Source: Streptomyces sp. RB17
Lineage (GTDB): Bacteria > Actinomycetota > Actinomycetes > Streptomycetales > Streptomycetaceae
Direction: 5' to 3'
DNA length: 64,000 bases
Assembly: GCF_009604455.1 (NCBI RefSeq)
Contig: NZ_WEGL01000002.1
Span: 620,001 to 684,000 of the forward strand
Of this stretch, positions 8,940-16,767 are shown one piece after another. The notes under the pieces were generated by a model, which did not search any database, was not told the DNA's origin, and saw nothing but the letters and a program-made list of their open reading frames with translations. How positions within the stretch are numbered: position 1 is the first letter of the stretch; the number at the start of each line of letters is the position of its first letter. A program made the translations under genes and the position numbers.

Positions 8940-10216
8940 GGTCCCTGGTCACGGAGTTCCGTTCCTTCAGCTGGTGCGCCCGGCTCCTGATGGTCCAGCA
9001 GTTCACCATCAATACCGCCTTCTACATGCTCATGCCCTACCTGGCCGTGCATCTGGCGGACGGAGTGGGCATGGCCGCTTGGGCGGTCGGCCTGGTGCTG
9101 GGGGTGCGCAACTTCACCCAGCAGGGGATGTTCCTCGTCGGCGGCACGCTCGCCGACCGGCTCGGCCACAAGCCCACGATCATGGCAGGGTGCCTGCTGC
9201 GCACCGCCGGCTTCGGCCTCCTCGGCTTCGTCGACGCCCTGCCCGCCCTCGTCGTGGCCTCGGCCGCGACCGGATTCGCGGGGGCGCTGTTCAACCCCGC
9301 CGTACGGGCCTGCCTCGCCCAGGAAGCGGGGGAGCGGCGGGTGGAGGCCTTCGCCGCCTTCAACGTCTTCTACCAGGCCGGCATGTTCGTCGGCCCTCTG
9401 GTCGGGCTGGCACTGCTGGCCACCGACTTCCGGCTGGTCTGCTCGGTGGCGGCTGCGCTGTTCCTCGCCCTGACCGTCGTCCAGCTGCGCCTCCTGCCCG
9501 GCCGCAACGGCAGCGCGTCGGGCGGATCGGGTGGCGTGCTCACCGACTGGCGCAGCGTCGTCCGCAACCGTCCCTTCCTCCTCTTCTCCCTGGCCATGAT
9601 CGGCTCCTACGTCCTGTCCTTCCAGGTCTATCTGGCGCTGCCGCTCCAGGCCCACCGGGTGGCGCCGGGCAGCGGCGACGCGGTCACCACGGCCCTGTTC
9701 GCGGTCTCCGCAGCCGTGGCCGTGGTCGGGCAGTTGAGGATCACCGCGTGGGCCCGGGCCCGCTGGTCCGCGCAGCGTGCGATCGTCCACGGCATCGCTC
9801 TCATGGGCGCGGCATTCGTGCCCCTCGTGGTGACGGACGCGGTGGTCGACAGAAGGTCCGGCCTCCTGGACTGGATCCTGGAACTCCTGTCGCTGTTCAC
9901 CGCGGTGGCCCTGCTCGGGCTGGGCACGGCCACGGTGTATCCGTTCGAGATGGACACCGTCGTCTCGCTCGCCGACGGCCGGCTCGTCGCCACGCACTAC
10001 GGGCTCTACAACACCGTCTCCGGGCTGGGCATCACCCTGGGCAATCTGGTCACCGGCGCGGTGTGGGACGCCGCCCATAGCCTCGGCCACCCGGAGCTTT
10101 CCTGGGCAGCGCTGGCGGCGACGGGCGCGCTCTGTGCCGGCTGTGTCGCGCTGCTCGTGCGATCCGGCCGCCTGAACCCCCGGCGGGAGCCCGAACCGTT
10201 GGCGGTGGTCTCGTGA
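8936..10216 (+). CDS. MFS transporter, partner of the cysteine-synthase-like enzyme
   Basis: A 426-residue, 12-helix major facilitator protein. The loop-2/3 signature [17 protein letters not shown] lies near residue 70. Translation is coupled to the upstream PLP enzyme through a 4-bp ATGA overlap, and an AGGGAG ribosome site lies inside the enzyme gene. Proteins of this kind usually export small molecules. The coupling suggests export of the product of the neighbouring enzyme, but the substrate cannot be read from the sequence. Confidence 0.88.
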   Translation: MRSLVTEFRSFSWCARLLMVQQFTINTAFYMLMPYLAVHLADGVGMAAWAVGLVLGVRNFTQQGMFLVGGTLADRLGHKPTIMAGCLLRTAGFGLLGFVDALPALVVASAATGFAGALFNPAVRACLAQEAGERRVEAFAAFNVFYQAGMFVGPLVGLALLATDFRLVCSVAAALFLALTVVQLRLLPGRNGSASGGSGGVLTDWRSVVRNRPFLLFSLAMIGSYVLSFQVYLALPLQAHRVAPGSGDAVTTALFAVSAAVAVVGQLRITAWARARWSAQRAIVHGIALMGAAFVPLVVTDAVVDRRSGLLDWILELLSLFTAVALLGLGTATVYPFEMDTVVSLADGRLVATHYGLYNTVSGLGITLGNLVTGAVWDAAHSLGHPELSWAALAATGALCAGCVALLVRSGRLNPRREPEPLAVVS

Positions 10217-10385
10217 CGGCGGGCGCACCGCACGCTCGACGGAAGAGCAACCTCTTCCCACCGGACGCCCCGAGCGCCTTGCACGTCGCAGGCGCCGGGG
10301 TGTCCGCCTCAGCGGGCCGAGTGGAAGGCACGCAGACAGGCGCGGTACACCCGCACTCGCGTCGCCCGGCGGGGCGGATCGCGGG

Positions 10386-10796
10386 TCATGCGATCGGGGC
10401 CGCCGCCTCTTCCGGTTCTGGCTCCCCTTCGGTGAGGGTGGCGGTGGAGTCGGTCAGGCCGAGGCGGAGGTGCTCCACGTGATAGATGGCCTGGTCGATG
10501 AGTTCGGCGACGTGGTTGTCGTAGAGGGAGTACACGATCGAGCGGCCGTTGCGGGTTCCGACGACGAGGCCGAGGTTGCGCAGCAGGCGAAGCTGGTGGG
10601 AGCAGGCGGACTGCTCCATGCCCACCTCGGCGGCCAGTTCGGTCGCGGGCAGGGAGCCTTCGCGAAGCCGGGCGAGGATGAGCAGCCGTGAGGGGGTCGC
10701 CAGCGCCTGAAGGGTGGTGGCGACCTTGGCGGCGCTGTCGGCGTCCAGATGCCGGCGCGGGACGCTTCCGGCTGGCGGTGCGGCTCCATGACCCAT
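10386..10796 (-). CDS. nmtR: NmtR-like nickel/cobalt-responsive ArsR repressor
   Basis: A 136-residue ArsR-family repressor. It starts MGHG, the N-terminal motif of mycobacterial NmtR whose amino group and His3 help bind nickel. The alpha-5 segment has D-x-H-x10-H-x2-H (YDNH ... YHVEH) at exactly the NmtR ligand spacing (D91, H93, H104, H107). The DNA-reading region EQSACSHQLRLLRNLGLVVG is almost that of NmtR. Two further C-terminal His ligands of NmtR are not obvious, so affinity may differ. It is divergent from the metal ATPase, as NmtR is from nmtA/ctpJ. Confidence 0.9.
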   Translation of the reverse strand: MGHGAAPPAGSVPRRHLDADSAAKVATTLQALATPSRLLILARLREGSLPATELAAEVGMEQSACSHQLRLLRNLGLVVGTRNGRSIVYSLYDNHVAELIDQAIYHVEHLRLGLTDSTATLTEGEPEPEEAAAPIA

Positions 10797-10828
10797 GCGC
10801 CCATGTTACGGCACCACTCATGAACACA

Positions 10829-10846
10829 TGAATGACTCTTCATTCA
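10829..10846. promoter_or_regulatory. Operator for the NmtR-like repressor
   Basis: A perfect inverted repeat, TGAATGA-CTCT-TCATTCA, lies 33 bp beyond the repressor start and 57 bp before the ATPase start. An additional half-site-like TGAACACATGAATG overlaps it. ArsR/SmtB repressors typically bind such TGAA-containing dyads over the promoter, so this site probably controls both genes. Confidence 0.7.
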
Positions 10847-10902
10847 TTCCTGCTACGGTGGCGGGAGAACCCCGCTCTGCCCGTTCACCGTGAAGGACCC
10901 CC

Positions 10903-12885
10903 GTGTCGATGTCTTCCACTCTCACCCGCCCGGCGCCGCAGGGTCCCGCGCGGGAGGCTGTGGCGCCCCGCCGCCGCACCCGGATCTTCGCCCTGCCCGA
11001 GGCTCGCTGGGCGGCTGCGGCGCTGGTGCTGTTCCTCGTCGCCCTACCGCTGTATCTGCTGGGGGCGCCGGTGTGGACGTGGGGGCCGCTGTTCGCCCTC
11101 ACCTATGCGACCGGCGGCTGGGAGCCGGGCTGGGCGGGACTGCGGGAGCTGCGGGAGAAGACGCTGGACGTGGACCTGCTGATGGTGGTCGCCGCACTCG
11201 GAGCGGCGGCGATCGGACAGGCGCTGGACGGTGCGCTGCTGATCGTCATCTTCGCGACCTCCGGTGCTTTGGAGGCGATCGCCACCGCCCGCACCGCCGA
11301 CTCCGTGCGCGGCCTGCTCGACCTCGCCCCCGCCACGGCCACCCGGCTCGCCGACGACGACACCGAGGAAACGGTGCCGACCGAGCGGCTCGCAGTGGGT
11401 GAGGTCATCCTGGTCCGGCCCGGGGAACGCATCGGTGCCGACGGCCGGGTGCTGGCCGGCGCGAGCGAGGTGGACCAGGCCACGATCACCGGCGAGCCGC
11501 TGCCGGTGCCGAAGGAGGCCGGGGACGAGGTGTTCGCCGGCACCCTGAACGGCACCGGCGCGCTGCGGGTGGAGGTGGAGCGCGACCCTGCCGACTCGGT
11601 GATCGCCCGGATCGTGGCCATGGTCGAGGAAGCCTCCGAGACCAAGGCGCCCACCCAGCTGTTCATCGAGAAGGTCGAACAGCGCTACAGCCTCGGCATG
11701 GTCGCCGCCACCCTCGCCCTGTTCGTCCTCCCCCTGCTGTTCGGCGCCGACCTGAGGCCGACACTGCTCCGCGCGATGACGTTCATGATCGTCGCCTCGC
11801 CCTGCGCGGTGGTGCTGGCCACCATGCCCCCGCTGTTGTCCGCCATCGCCAACGCCGGACGGCACGGCGTGCTGGTGAAGTCGGCCGTGGTCATGGAACG
11901 GCTCGGACAGGTGGACGCGATCGCCCTGGACAAGACCGGCACGCTGACCGAGGGCACCCCGCGCGTGACCGACATCCGCCCGCTGGCCGCCTCGGGCCTT
12001 ACGGAGGGCGAGGTGCTGCGGCTGGCGGCGGCGGCCGAGCACCCCAGCGAGCACCCGCTGGCCCGCGCGATCGTGGACGCCGCCCGCGCCCGCCACCTGC
12101 ACATCCCGCTGGTGGAGGACTTCGCCTCCGCCCCGGGCGCCGGGGTGAGCGCGAAGGTGGAGGGCCGCGCCGTCGCGGTAGGCAGCCCCGCCCGCGTCCT
12201 GGAAGACCCTGCCGGTCACCCGGCCGTCGCTGTGGCCGCCGGCCTGGAGCAGGAGGGCCGTACCGCCGTGCTGGTCACGGTCGACGGCACCCCGGTGGCG
12301 GTGCTGGGCCTCGCCGACCGGCTGCGGGACGAGGCCGCCGCCACGGTCGCCGCCCTGGGCGGGCTGACCGGCGCCGCCCCGGTGCTGGTCACCGGCGACA
12401 ACCCCCGAGCGGCGGCCCGGCTCGCCGCCGAGGTCGGTGTCACCGACGTCCGCGCCGGTCTCCTCCCGCAGGACAAGGTCGCCGCGGTGCAGGAGATGGC
12501 GCAGGCCGGGCGGAAGGTGCTGGTGGTCGGCGACGGCGTCAACGACGCCCCCGCGCTTGCCGCAGCCCATACTGGCATCGCCATGGGCCGGGCAGGCTCC
12601 GACCTCGCCCTGGAGACCGCCGACGCCGTCGTCGTCCGCGACGAACTGGCCACCCTTCCCACGGTCGTACGCCTCTCGCGCCGAGCGCGCAGCCTGGTGG
12701 TGCAGAACCTGGTCATCGCCGCGGTGTTCATCACCGGACTGGTCGTCTGGGATCTGGCCGGCACCCTGCCGCTGCCGCTGGGCGTCGCCGGGCACGAGGG
12801 TTCCACGGTCATCGTCGGCCTCAACGGCCTGCGCCTGCTGGCCGATGGCGCCTGGCACCGTGCCCGTACGGGAACGGACCGGTGA
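10903..12885 (+). CDS. P1B-4-type heavy-metal translocating ATPase (Co/Ni efflux)
   Basis: A 660-residue P-type ATPase. It has the membrane motif SPC at about residue 298, the phosphorylation motif DKTGTLT with D343, the HP motif (EHPSEHPLA, about residue 385), GDGVNDAPA near residue 543 and HEGST near residue 631 in the last helices. SPC together with HEG(G/S)T defines the P1B-4 group (CtpD/CtpJ/CoaT), which exports Co2+, Ni2+ or Fe2+. No N-terminal heavy-metal domain is present. GTG 10903 follows an AAGGA ribosome site, and an ATG two codons later is an alternative. Expression is likely metal-induced through the divergent NmtR-like repressor. Confidence 0.93.
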   Translation: MSMSSTLTRPAPQGPAREAVAPRRRTRIFALPEARWAAAALVLFLVALPLYLLGAPVWTWGPLFALTYATGGWEPGWAGLRELREKTLDVDLLMVVAALGAAAIGQALDGALLIVIFATSGALEAIATARTADSVRGLLDLAPATATRLADDDTEETVPTERLAVGEVILVRPGERIGADGRVLAGASEVDQATITGEPLPVPKEAGDEVFAGTLNGTGALRVEVERDPADSVIARIVAMVEEASETKAPTQLFIEKVEQRYSLGMVAATLALFVLPLLFGADLRPTLLRAMTFMIVASPCAVVLATMPPLLSAIANAGRHGVLVKSAVVMERLGQVDAIALDKTGTLTEGTPRVTDIRPLAASGLTEGEVLRLAAAAEHPSEHPLARAIVDAARARHLHIPLVEDFASAPGAGVSAKVEGRAVAVGSPARVLEDPAGHPAVAVAAGLEQEGRTAVLVTVDGTPVAVLGLADRLRDEAAATVAALGGLTGAAPVLVTGDNPRAAARLAAEVGVTDVRAGLLPQDKVAAVQEMAQAGRKVLVVGDGVNDAPALAAAHTGIAMGRAGSDLALETADAVVVRDELATLPTVVRLSRRARSLVVQNLVIAAVFITGLVVWDLAGTLPLPLGVAGHEGSTVIVGLNGLRLLADGAWHRARTGTDR

Positions 12886-13397
12886 GCGACCGGGGCCGCG
12901 GACCGGTCACCGCGGCTGACGGTCCCGCCCGCTGCACCGTCACCGTGCGCCGCGGCTGCTGTTGCGGCACCGGGAAGATCCCCGGTGTGGACCACGCCGC
13001 CCAGCTTTCCCTGCTGCGGAAGGCGGTCGCCGACGCCGCGCAGGTCCGGGTGACCGGGTGCCTGGACGCCTGCGAGCCCGCCGACGTGATCGTCGTGCGG
13101 CCCTCGCCTGCCGGGCGAGCCGCCGGCGGGCGGGCGGTGTGGCTCGGCCTGGTCCACGACTCCGACGCAGCGGACGACATCGCCACGTGGATCGCGGCCG
13201 GTGGTCCCGCCCGGTGTGCTCGACCTGTACGCGTTCACACCGTCGCGACGCGCCCTCTCCTGGTGGCGCGAACGAGCGCTGTCCGGCCGACCTCCTGGGG
13301 CAGTGGCTGCACTCGTCAGATCCCGTCGCCACCACGTGATGTACGAGGGGGCCGCGATCTGACCGGCGGGCAGGCCCGCGAGGTCCGCGAGCGGTAA
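12882..13397 (+). CDS. (2Fe-2S) ferredoxin-like protein, coupled to the metal ATPase
   Basis: A 171-residue frame whose first 105 residues look like a thioredoxin-fold 2Fe-2S protein. There is an early Cys cluster (GCCCGTG, about residues 25-31), then GCLDACEPADVIVVRPSP (about residues 59-76). The start GTG overlaps the ATPase stop (GTGA), so the two are translationally coupled. The last 60 residues have low complexity and may not be part of the ancestral protein. A role in electron transfer or metal handling next to the exporter is plausible but unproven. Confidence 0.7.
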   Translation: MSDRGRGPVTAADGPARCTVTVRRGCCCGTGKIPGVDHAAQLSLLRKAVADAAQVRVTGCLDACEPADVIVVRPSPAGRAAGGRAVWLGLVHDSDAADDIATWIAAGGPARCARPVRVHTVATRPLLVARTSAVRPTSWGSGCTRQIPSPPRDVRGGRDLTGGQAREVRER

Positions 13398-13441
13398 GGG
13401 ACTTCGAGCGTGCGCGGGCGGTGGCCGCGTGAGGCGTGTGA

Positions 13442-13996
13442 CTAGGAACGACGGGCGCGGTAGAGACCCCGGCCGGCGCGCTGGATGCGGGACCCGCCGA
13501 CGAGGCGATCGAGCGTGCTGCGGACCGCGTTGATGCTTCCGCTGTCGGAGTCGCGGCCCAGAGCCGCGGCGACGTCACGTGCCCGTACATCGGCGTCGCC
13601 GACCGAGGCGAAGTACTCCATGATCTGCTCGGTGAGCTTGCCGTACTTCTTGGTCCCGTCCGCGCCGGCGTCGAACTCGGCGGGAGGTTCACCGTCGTTG
13701 CCGCGTGGCCGCCGCGCCGGGGGCACGGATACCGTCGCGGTGTCCACGGCCTCGGCGGTGGAGAGGCCGGCCTTCCGGGCGACGGGCGTCGGGGCATGGC
13801 TCTGCGACGCCGTGGCCGGGGCACGCATCAGAGTCTCCAGGGCGCCGAGAGCCCGTTGCACCGAACTGAGATGCGCCACGACCGCGGCGAGTTCCCTCTC
13901 GAGCGCCTGCTTCTGGATCTGCAGGCGCGCACATTCCTCCTGCAGGCTCTCAGCGGTGACCTCGACATCATGTGCCGCGTGGGCTGCGGAGACCAT
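13442..13996 (-). CDS. Coiled-coil / winged-helix protein of unknown function
   Basis: A 184-residue soluble protein. Residues about 12-50 form an amphipathic coiled coil (LQIQKQALERELAAVVAHLSSV). A disordered Pro/Ala-rich linker follows, and residues about 115-184 resemble a winged helix (KLTEQIMEYF ... DVAAALGRDSDSGSINAVRSTLDRLV). This suggests a DNA-binding regulator that oligomerises through its N-terminus. A GAGAGGAAC ribosome site precedes ATG 13996. No named family was recognised. Confidence 0.7.
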   Translation of the reverse strand: MVSAAHAAHDVEVTAESLQEECARLQIQKQALERELAAVVAHLSSVQRALGALETLMRAPATASQSHAPTPVARKAGLSTAEAVDTATVSVPPARRPRGNDGEPPAEFDAGADGTKKYGKLTEQIMEYFASVGDADVRARDVAAALGRDSDSGSINAVRSTLDRLVGGSRIQRAGRGLYRARRS

Positions 13997-14178
13997 GTGT
14001 TCCTCTCATCATCGACCCCTCGTGCCGCGCTTCGGCCCACCTGCGTGCCGCCCGGGCCTGGACGCGGAACGGGTACCCCTTGACATCTTAGGCACTGGCG
14101 CACACCGATTGGAGATGCACCGACGCCACGGTTTCCCGAGACAGGTCACCCGATGCAACGCACGGCACAATGTCGTTG

Positions 14179-14430
14179 TCAGTCGGTGTTCCCCCGGCCC
14201 GACGGGCCGCACGATCCGCACCGCTCCTCCCCGTCCGGCGTCTCGGCCGACGCGGGAGCAACGCCGCCCAGCAGACGAAGCGTGTCGGATATTGCCTTGA
14301 TGCGCACGTCGACATGGCCGAGCTCCTCGCGAAGCATGCGCAGCCGGGCCTCGAGGAGCGCGGCCTCGGCCGCCAGGGACACACTGGTGACGGCGGGGTC
14401 GGAGTGTTCGTCGGGGTCTGGTGGCATCAT
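14179..14430 (-). CDS. Small coiled-coil protein under an ECF41-type promoter
   Basis: An 83-residue protein, mostly one amphipathic helix (about residues 17-56, AALLEARLRMLREELGHVD), ending in a Cys pair (CGSCG). A purine-rich ribosome site (AAGGGAGCAGAGGG) precedes tandem ATG codons. The leader holds four copies of a 7-bp repeat, and upstream of that is a TGTCACA-N16-GGTC promoter. Its coiled-coil design echoes the neighbouring 13442-13996 protein. Function is unknown. Confidence 0.6.
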   Translation of the reverse strand: MMPPDPDEHSDPAVTSVSLAAEAALLEARLRMLREELGHVDVRIKAISDTLRLLGGVAPASAETPDGEERCGSCGPSGRGNTD

Positions 14431-14450
14431 GCGTCCCTCTGCTCCCTTGC

Positions 14451-14478
14451 GGCTGACGGCTGACGGCTGACGGCTGAC
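14451..14478. repeat. Four tandem copies of GGCTGAC in a 5' leader
   Basis: Four perfect 7-bp units lie between the predicted promoter (14510-14536) and the start codon (14430) of the small coiled-coil gene. As a short tandem repeat in a transcribed leader it could vary in copy number by slippage and alter spacing or RNA structure. Confidence 0.85.
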
Positions 14479-14509
14479 GGAGGGCGGCTCGCGTGACGCC
14501 CTCCGTATG

Positions 14510-14536
14510 GACCGGACAGCCGACGGGCCTGTGACA
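14510..14536 (-). promoter_or_regulatory. ECF41-type promoter, box 1
   Basis: On the minus strand this reads TGTCACA, 16 bp, GGTC, with CC before the GGTC. It points at the small coiled-coil gene (start 14430), giving a leader of about 75 bases. It is one of nine boxes in this window with identical spacing. Confidence 0.75.
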
Positions 14537-14729
14537 GCCGGACGGTTTCACCTCGGGCCGTGATCAAATGCAAGGTCGTAATTGTTCACCGGGTCGACTG
14601 AACAGCGTGTGAGACAGTGTCATCCCGTCGCACTGAGGGCCGGTGGCTGGACCACCTGCAAGGTCTGCCGCGCGCTCGTCCTCGACCGCGCTGCACGGCA
14701 ACTGCGCCTTCTGCTGCGCCCGGTTGCCG

Positions 14730-15065
14730 TCACGGGGAACGGGCCAGGCCGACATGGCCCAGACCGTCCTGAACCACCCGCAGGACCTCGACCTGATCGG
14801 CCGTGGCCCCGACCCCGCCCCGAGTCACCCGGTCGGGGTCACGGTCCGCACGACGGATGGCCGCGCAGACCGCGTGCGCCGGGCCGCAGGCCTCGTCGAC
14901 CACGTAGTACAGCCAGAAGTGCCGGAGGTCGGCGGTGTGGAACCGGAGGCCCACGAGCCACCCACCCGTCTCCATGAGAGGGCAGCCGGTGGAGATCCGA
15001 CCGCTGTCCGTGACAGCGGTGGCGGCAGCACCCTGCACAACACATCTGTCCGCCTCGAGCGACAT
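14730..15065 (-). CDS. Hypothetical protein
   Basis: A 111-residue frame starting MSLEADRC, with a GGAAGGGAG ribosome site 10 bp upstream. Its composition (WLVGLRFHTADLRHFWLYYVVDE) looks like a folded protein and third positions are GC-rich. The opposite-strand frame has weaker composition. No family was recognised. It sits beside a decayed SMI1 gene, so it may itself be a remnant. Confidence 0.45.
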   Translation of the reverse strand: MSLEADRCVVQGAAATAVTDSGRISTGCPLMETGGWLVGLRFHTADLRHFWLYYVVDEACGPAHAVCAAIRRADRDPDRVTRGGVGATADQVEVLRVVQDGLGHVGLARSP

Positions 15066-15377
15066 GCCGTTCATCTCCCTTCCATCAACTTGACCGAACG
15101 GCACGCCCTTCAGTGACAGCCTCCTGTGCTTCTCCCGGCACGGGTCGGCCAGTTGAGGCTCCGCGGCCGGCTGACGGGAAGAGCCGGGCATCAGTGGTGA
15201 GGCCCGGCTGTGGCCGGTCGCGCGTCGTCTCCGGAGTCCGTTCCGCATGACGGCTGTCGCGCATTGCCGGGGCCGGTGGGTGACCGGCTCGGCCGGGTCC
15301 GTACTGTTCGTCCGGCGATCAGTCACGCTTGTCGAAACGCGGACCCCGGCCCGCGCCGACGGGGCTGTAGGCCGCCC

Positions 15378-15696
15378 ACGGATCTCGCCGCTCTCCTCCC
15401 GCGAAAGCAACGGCATCGAGGGCGAGTACGGAGACGGGCTCGTCTGGTCGGCCGAGCGCATCGCCTCCGAGAACCAGAGCCTTCGCGAGGACGCTGAACT
15501 TGCCACGCTGTACATGCCGTTCGATCCACTGCTCTTCTTCGCGGACGCGGGGAACGGAGACCTGTTCGCGCTCCTGCCCAGGATCGACCGGCCCGACGTC
15601 TTCGTCTGGAACCACGAGGACGACAGCCGCACCTGAGTGGCACCGAGCCTGGCCACGTACCTGGAATGGTGGCTGACGGGGCGGATCAAGCTGTAA
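15378..15696 (+). pseudogene. SMI1/KNR4 family protein, decayed
   Basis: Recognisable SMI1/KNR4 sequence (DGLVWSAERI, LYMPFDPLLFFADAGNGD, RPDVFVWNHEDDSRT) runs from about 15408. The codon after SRT is TGA (15634-15636) where the family has Trp (TGG). In the same frame the expected C-terminus VAPSLATYLEWWLTGRIKL continues to TAA at 15694. Upstream, the segment TDLAALL (from 15378) belongs to another frame, so a one-base shift near 15400 separates it from RESNGIEGEYG. The N-terminal half is not found. SMI1 proteins often act as immunity or toxin-associated proteins. Confidence 0.8.
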
Positions 15697-15815
15697 CACC
15701 ATGCCTCGGGGCCCACCGGGGGCCACGGTGAGATGATCTCGACGCGGCCGAGGAAGTCCGGGCCGGTGACATGCGCGTCCCACGCCGGTGAACCCGTCCC
15801 GAAACTTCGGAGCGC

Positions 15816-15848
15816 AAGGGGGCCCCGGCCTCGCAGCAGGAGCCCCTT
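15816..15848 (-). terminator. Possible hairpin terminator
   Basis: AAGGGG and CCCCTT arms flank a loop of about 17-20 bases directly downstream of the NmrA-like gene on its strand. No U-tract is obvious, as is usual in Streptomyces. Confidence 0.3.
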
Positions 15849-15854
15849 CAGGGC

Positions 15855-16601
15855 TCACTGCTGCCGGGCGAGCCAGTCCGCGAACCTGGTCTCGGCGATG
15901 TGCGCGTCCGGCCCCGGCAGAAGCGTGTTCTCCTGCAGTTCGGCACCCCAGTACCGCGCCTGCGGGTCCGTGACGAGCGTGCGGGGGTCGTCCGTGGCGG
16001 TGAGTCCCATGCGGATGAACTCCTCGAGCCGGAACGCCTCGGGGCCCGCGACCTCCAACACACCGTTGACCGGGGCGCCGACCGAGGCGCGGCCGACGGC
16101 CGCGGCCACGTCGTCGGAGACGATGGGCTGGATCCTGGCGGCGGGCAGGCGCACGGTGTCGCCCTCGGTCATCCCGTCGGCGAGTCCCTTCGCGAACTCG
16201 AAGAACTGCGTGGCGTGGACGATGGAGTACGGCATGCCGGACTCCATGATCAGATCCTCCTGGACCTGCTTGGCCCGGAAGTACCCGCTCCCCTGGAGAC
16301 GCTCGGTGCCGACCACGGAGAGGGCGACGTGGTGCGTCACGTCTGCGTCGGCCTCCGCCTTGAGGAGGTTGGTCGTGGAGGTACGGAAGAAGTCCATGAC
16401 GGCCTGGTCCTCGAACGAGGGGGAGTTGGACACGTCGACCACGACCGACGCGCCCTGAAGGACCTCGGCCAGGCCCTCGCCGGTCAGGGTGTTGACACCG
16501 GTGTTGGGCGCTGCCGCGACAGCCTCGTGTCCGTGCTCGCCGAGCCTGGCGACCACCTTCGAGCCGATGAGCCCGGTCCCACCGATCACTACGACCTTCA
16601 T
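15855..16601 (-). CDS. NmrA-like / atypical SDR NAD(P)-binding protein
   Basis: A 248-residue protein with the N-terminal Rossmann motif GGTGLIGSKVV (residues 7-17) of NmrA/atypical short-chain reductases. It includes a segment typical of epimerase-like SDRs (SGYFRAKQVQEDLI). It probably binds NADP(H) and acts as a redox sensor or reductase. ATG 16601 has an AGAGGA ribosome site. A TGTCACA-N16-GGTC promoter lies about 90 bp upstream, placing it in the predicted ECF41 regulon; epimerase/oxidoreductase genes are classic ECF41 partners. Confidence 0.85.
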   Translation of the reverse strand: MKVVVIGGTGLIGSKVVARLGEHGHEAVAAAPNTGVNTLTGEGLAEVLQGASVVVDVSNSPSFEDQAVMDFFRTSTTNLLKAEADADVTHHVALSVVGTERLQGSGYFRAKQVQEDLIMESGMPYSIVHATQFFEFAKGLADGMTEGDTVRLPAARIQPIVSDDVAAAVGRASVGAPVNGVLEVAGPEAFRLEEFIRMGLTATDDPRTLVTDPQARYWGAELQENTLLPGPDAHIAETRFADWLARQQ

Positions 16602-16696
16602 GACGGAATCCTCTCGGAGGTGTTGTTTCCTGGTGCGGCCCGCCCCGGCGGGGAGCTGTGCACCGGCACCGACGTAATGCGGCCTGCACTGGATGA

Positions 16697-16723
16697 GACC
16701 GGACAGCGGCTCTCCCTGTGACA
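16697..16723 (-). promoter_or_regulatory. ECF41-type promoter, box 2
   Basis: TGTCACA-N16-GGTC on the minus strand, with CC before the -10 element. It faces the NmrA-like gene (start 16601). Confidence 0.78.
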
Positions 16724-16767
16724 CCGCATGCACGGCGAGCGAGGGATCGCGCCGACCCGGCCCGACG

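Noticed and set aside
14643..15116. 157-codon plus-strand open frame
   Set aside because: Opposes a better minus-strand frame with a good ribosome site (14730-15065) and has weaker composition.
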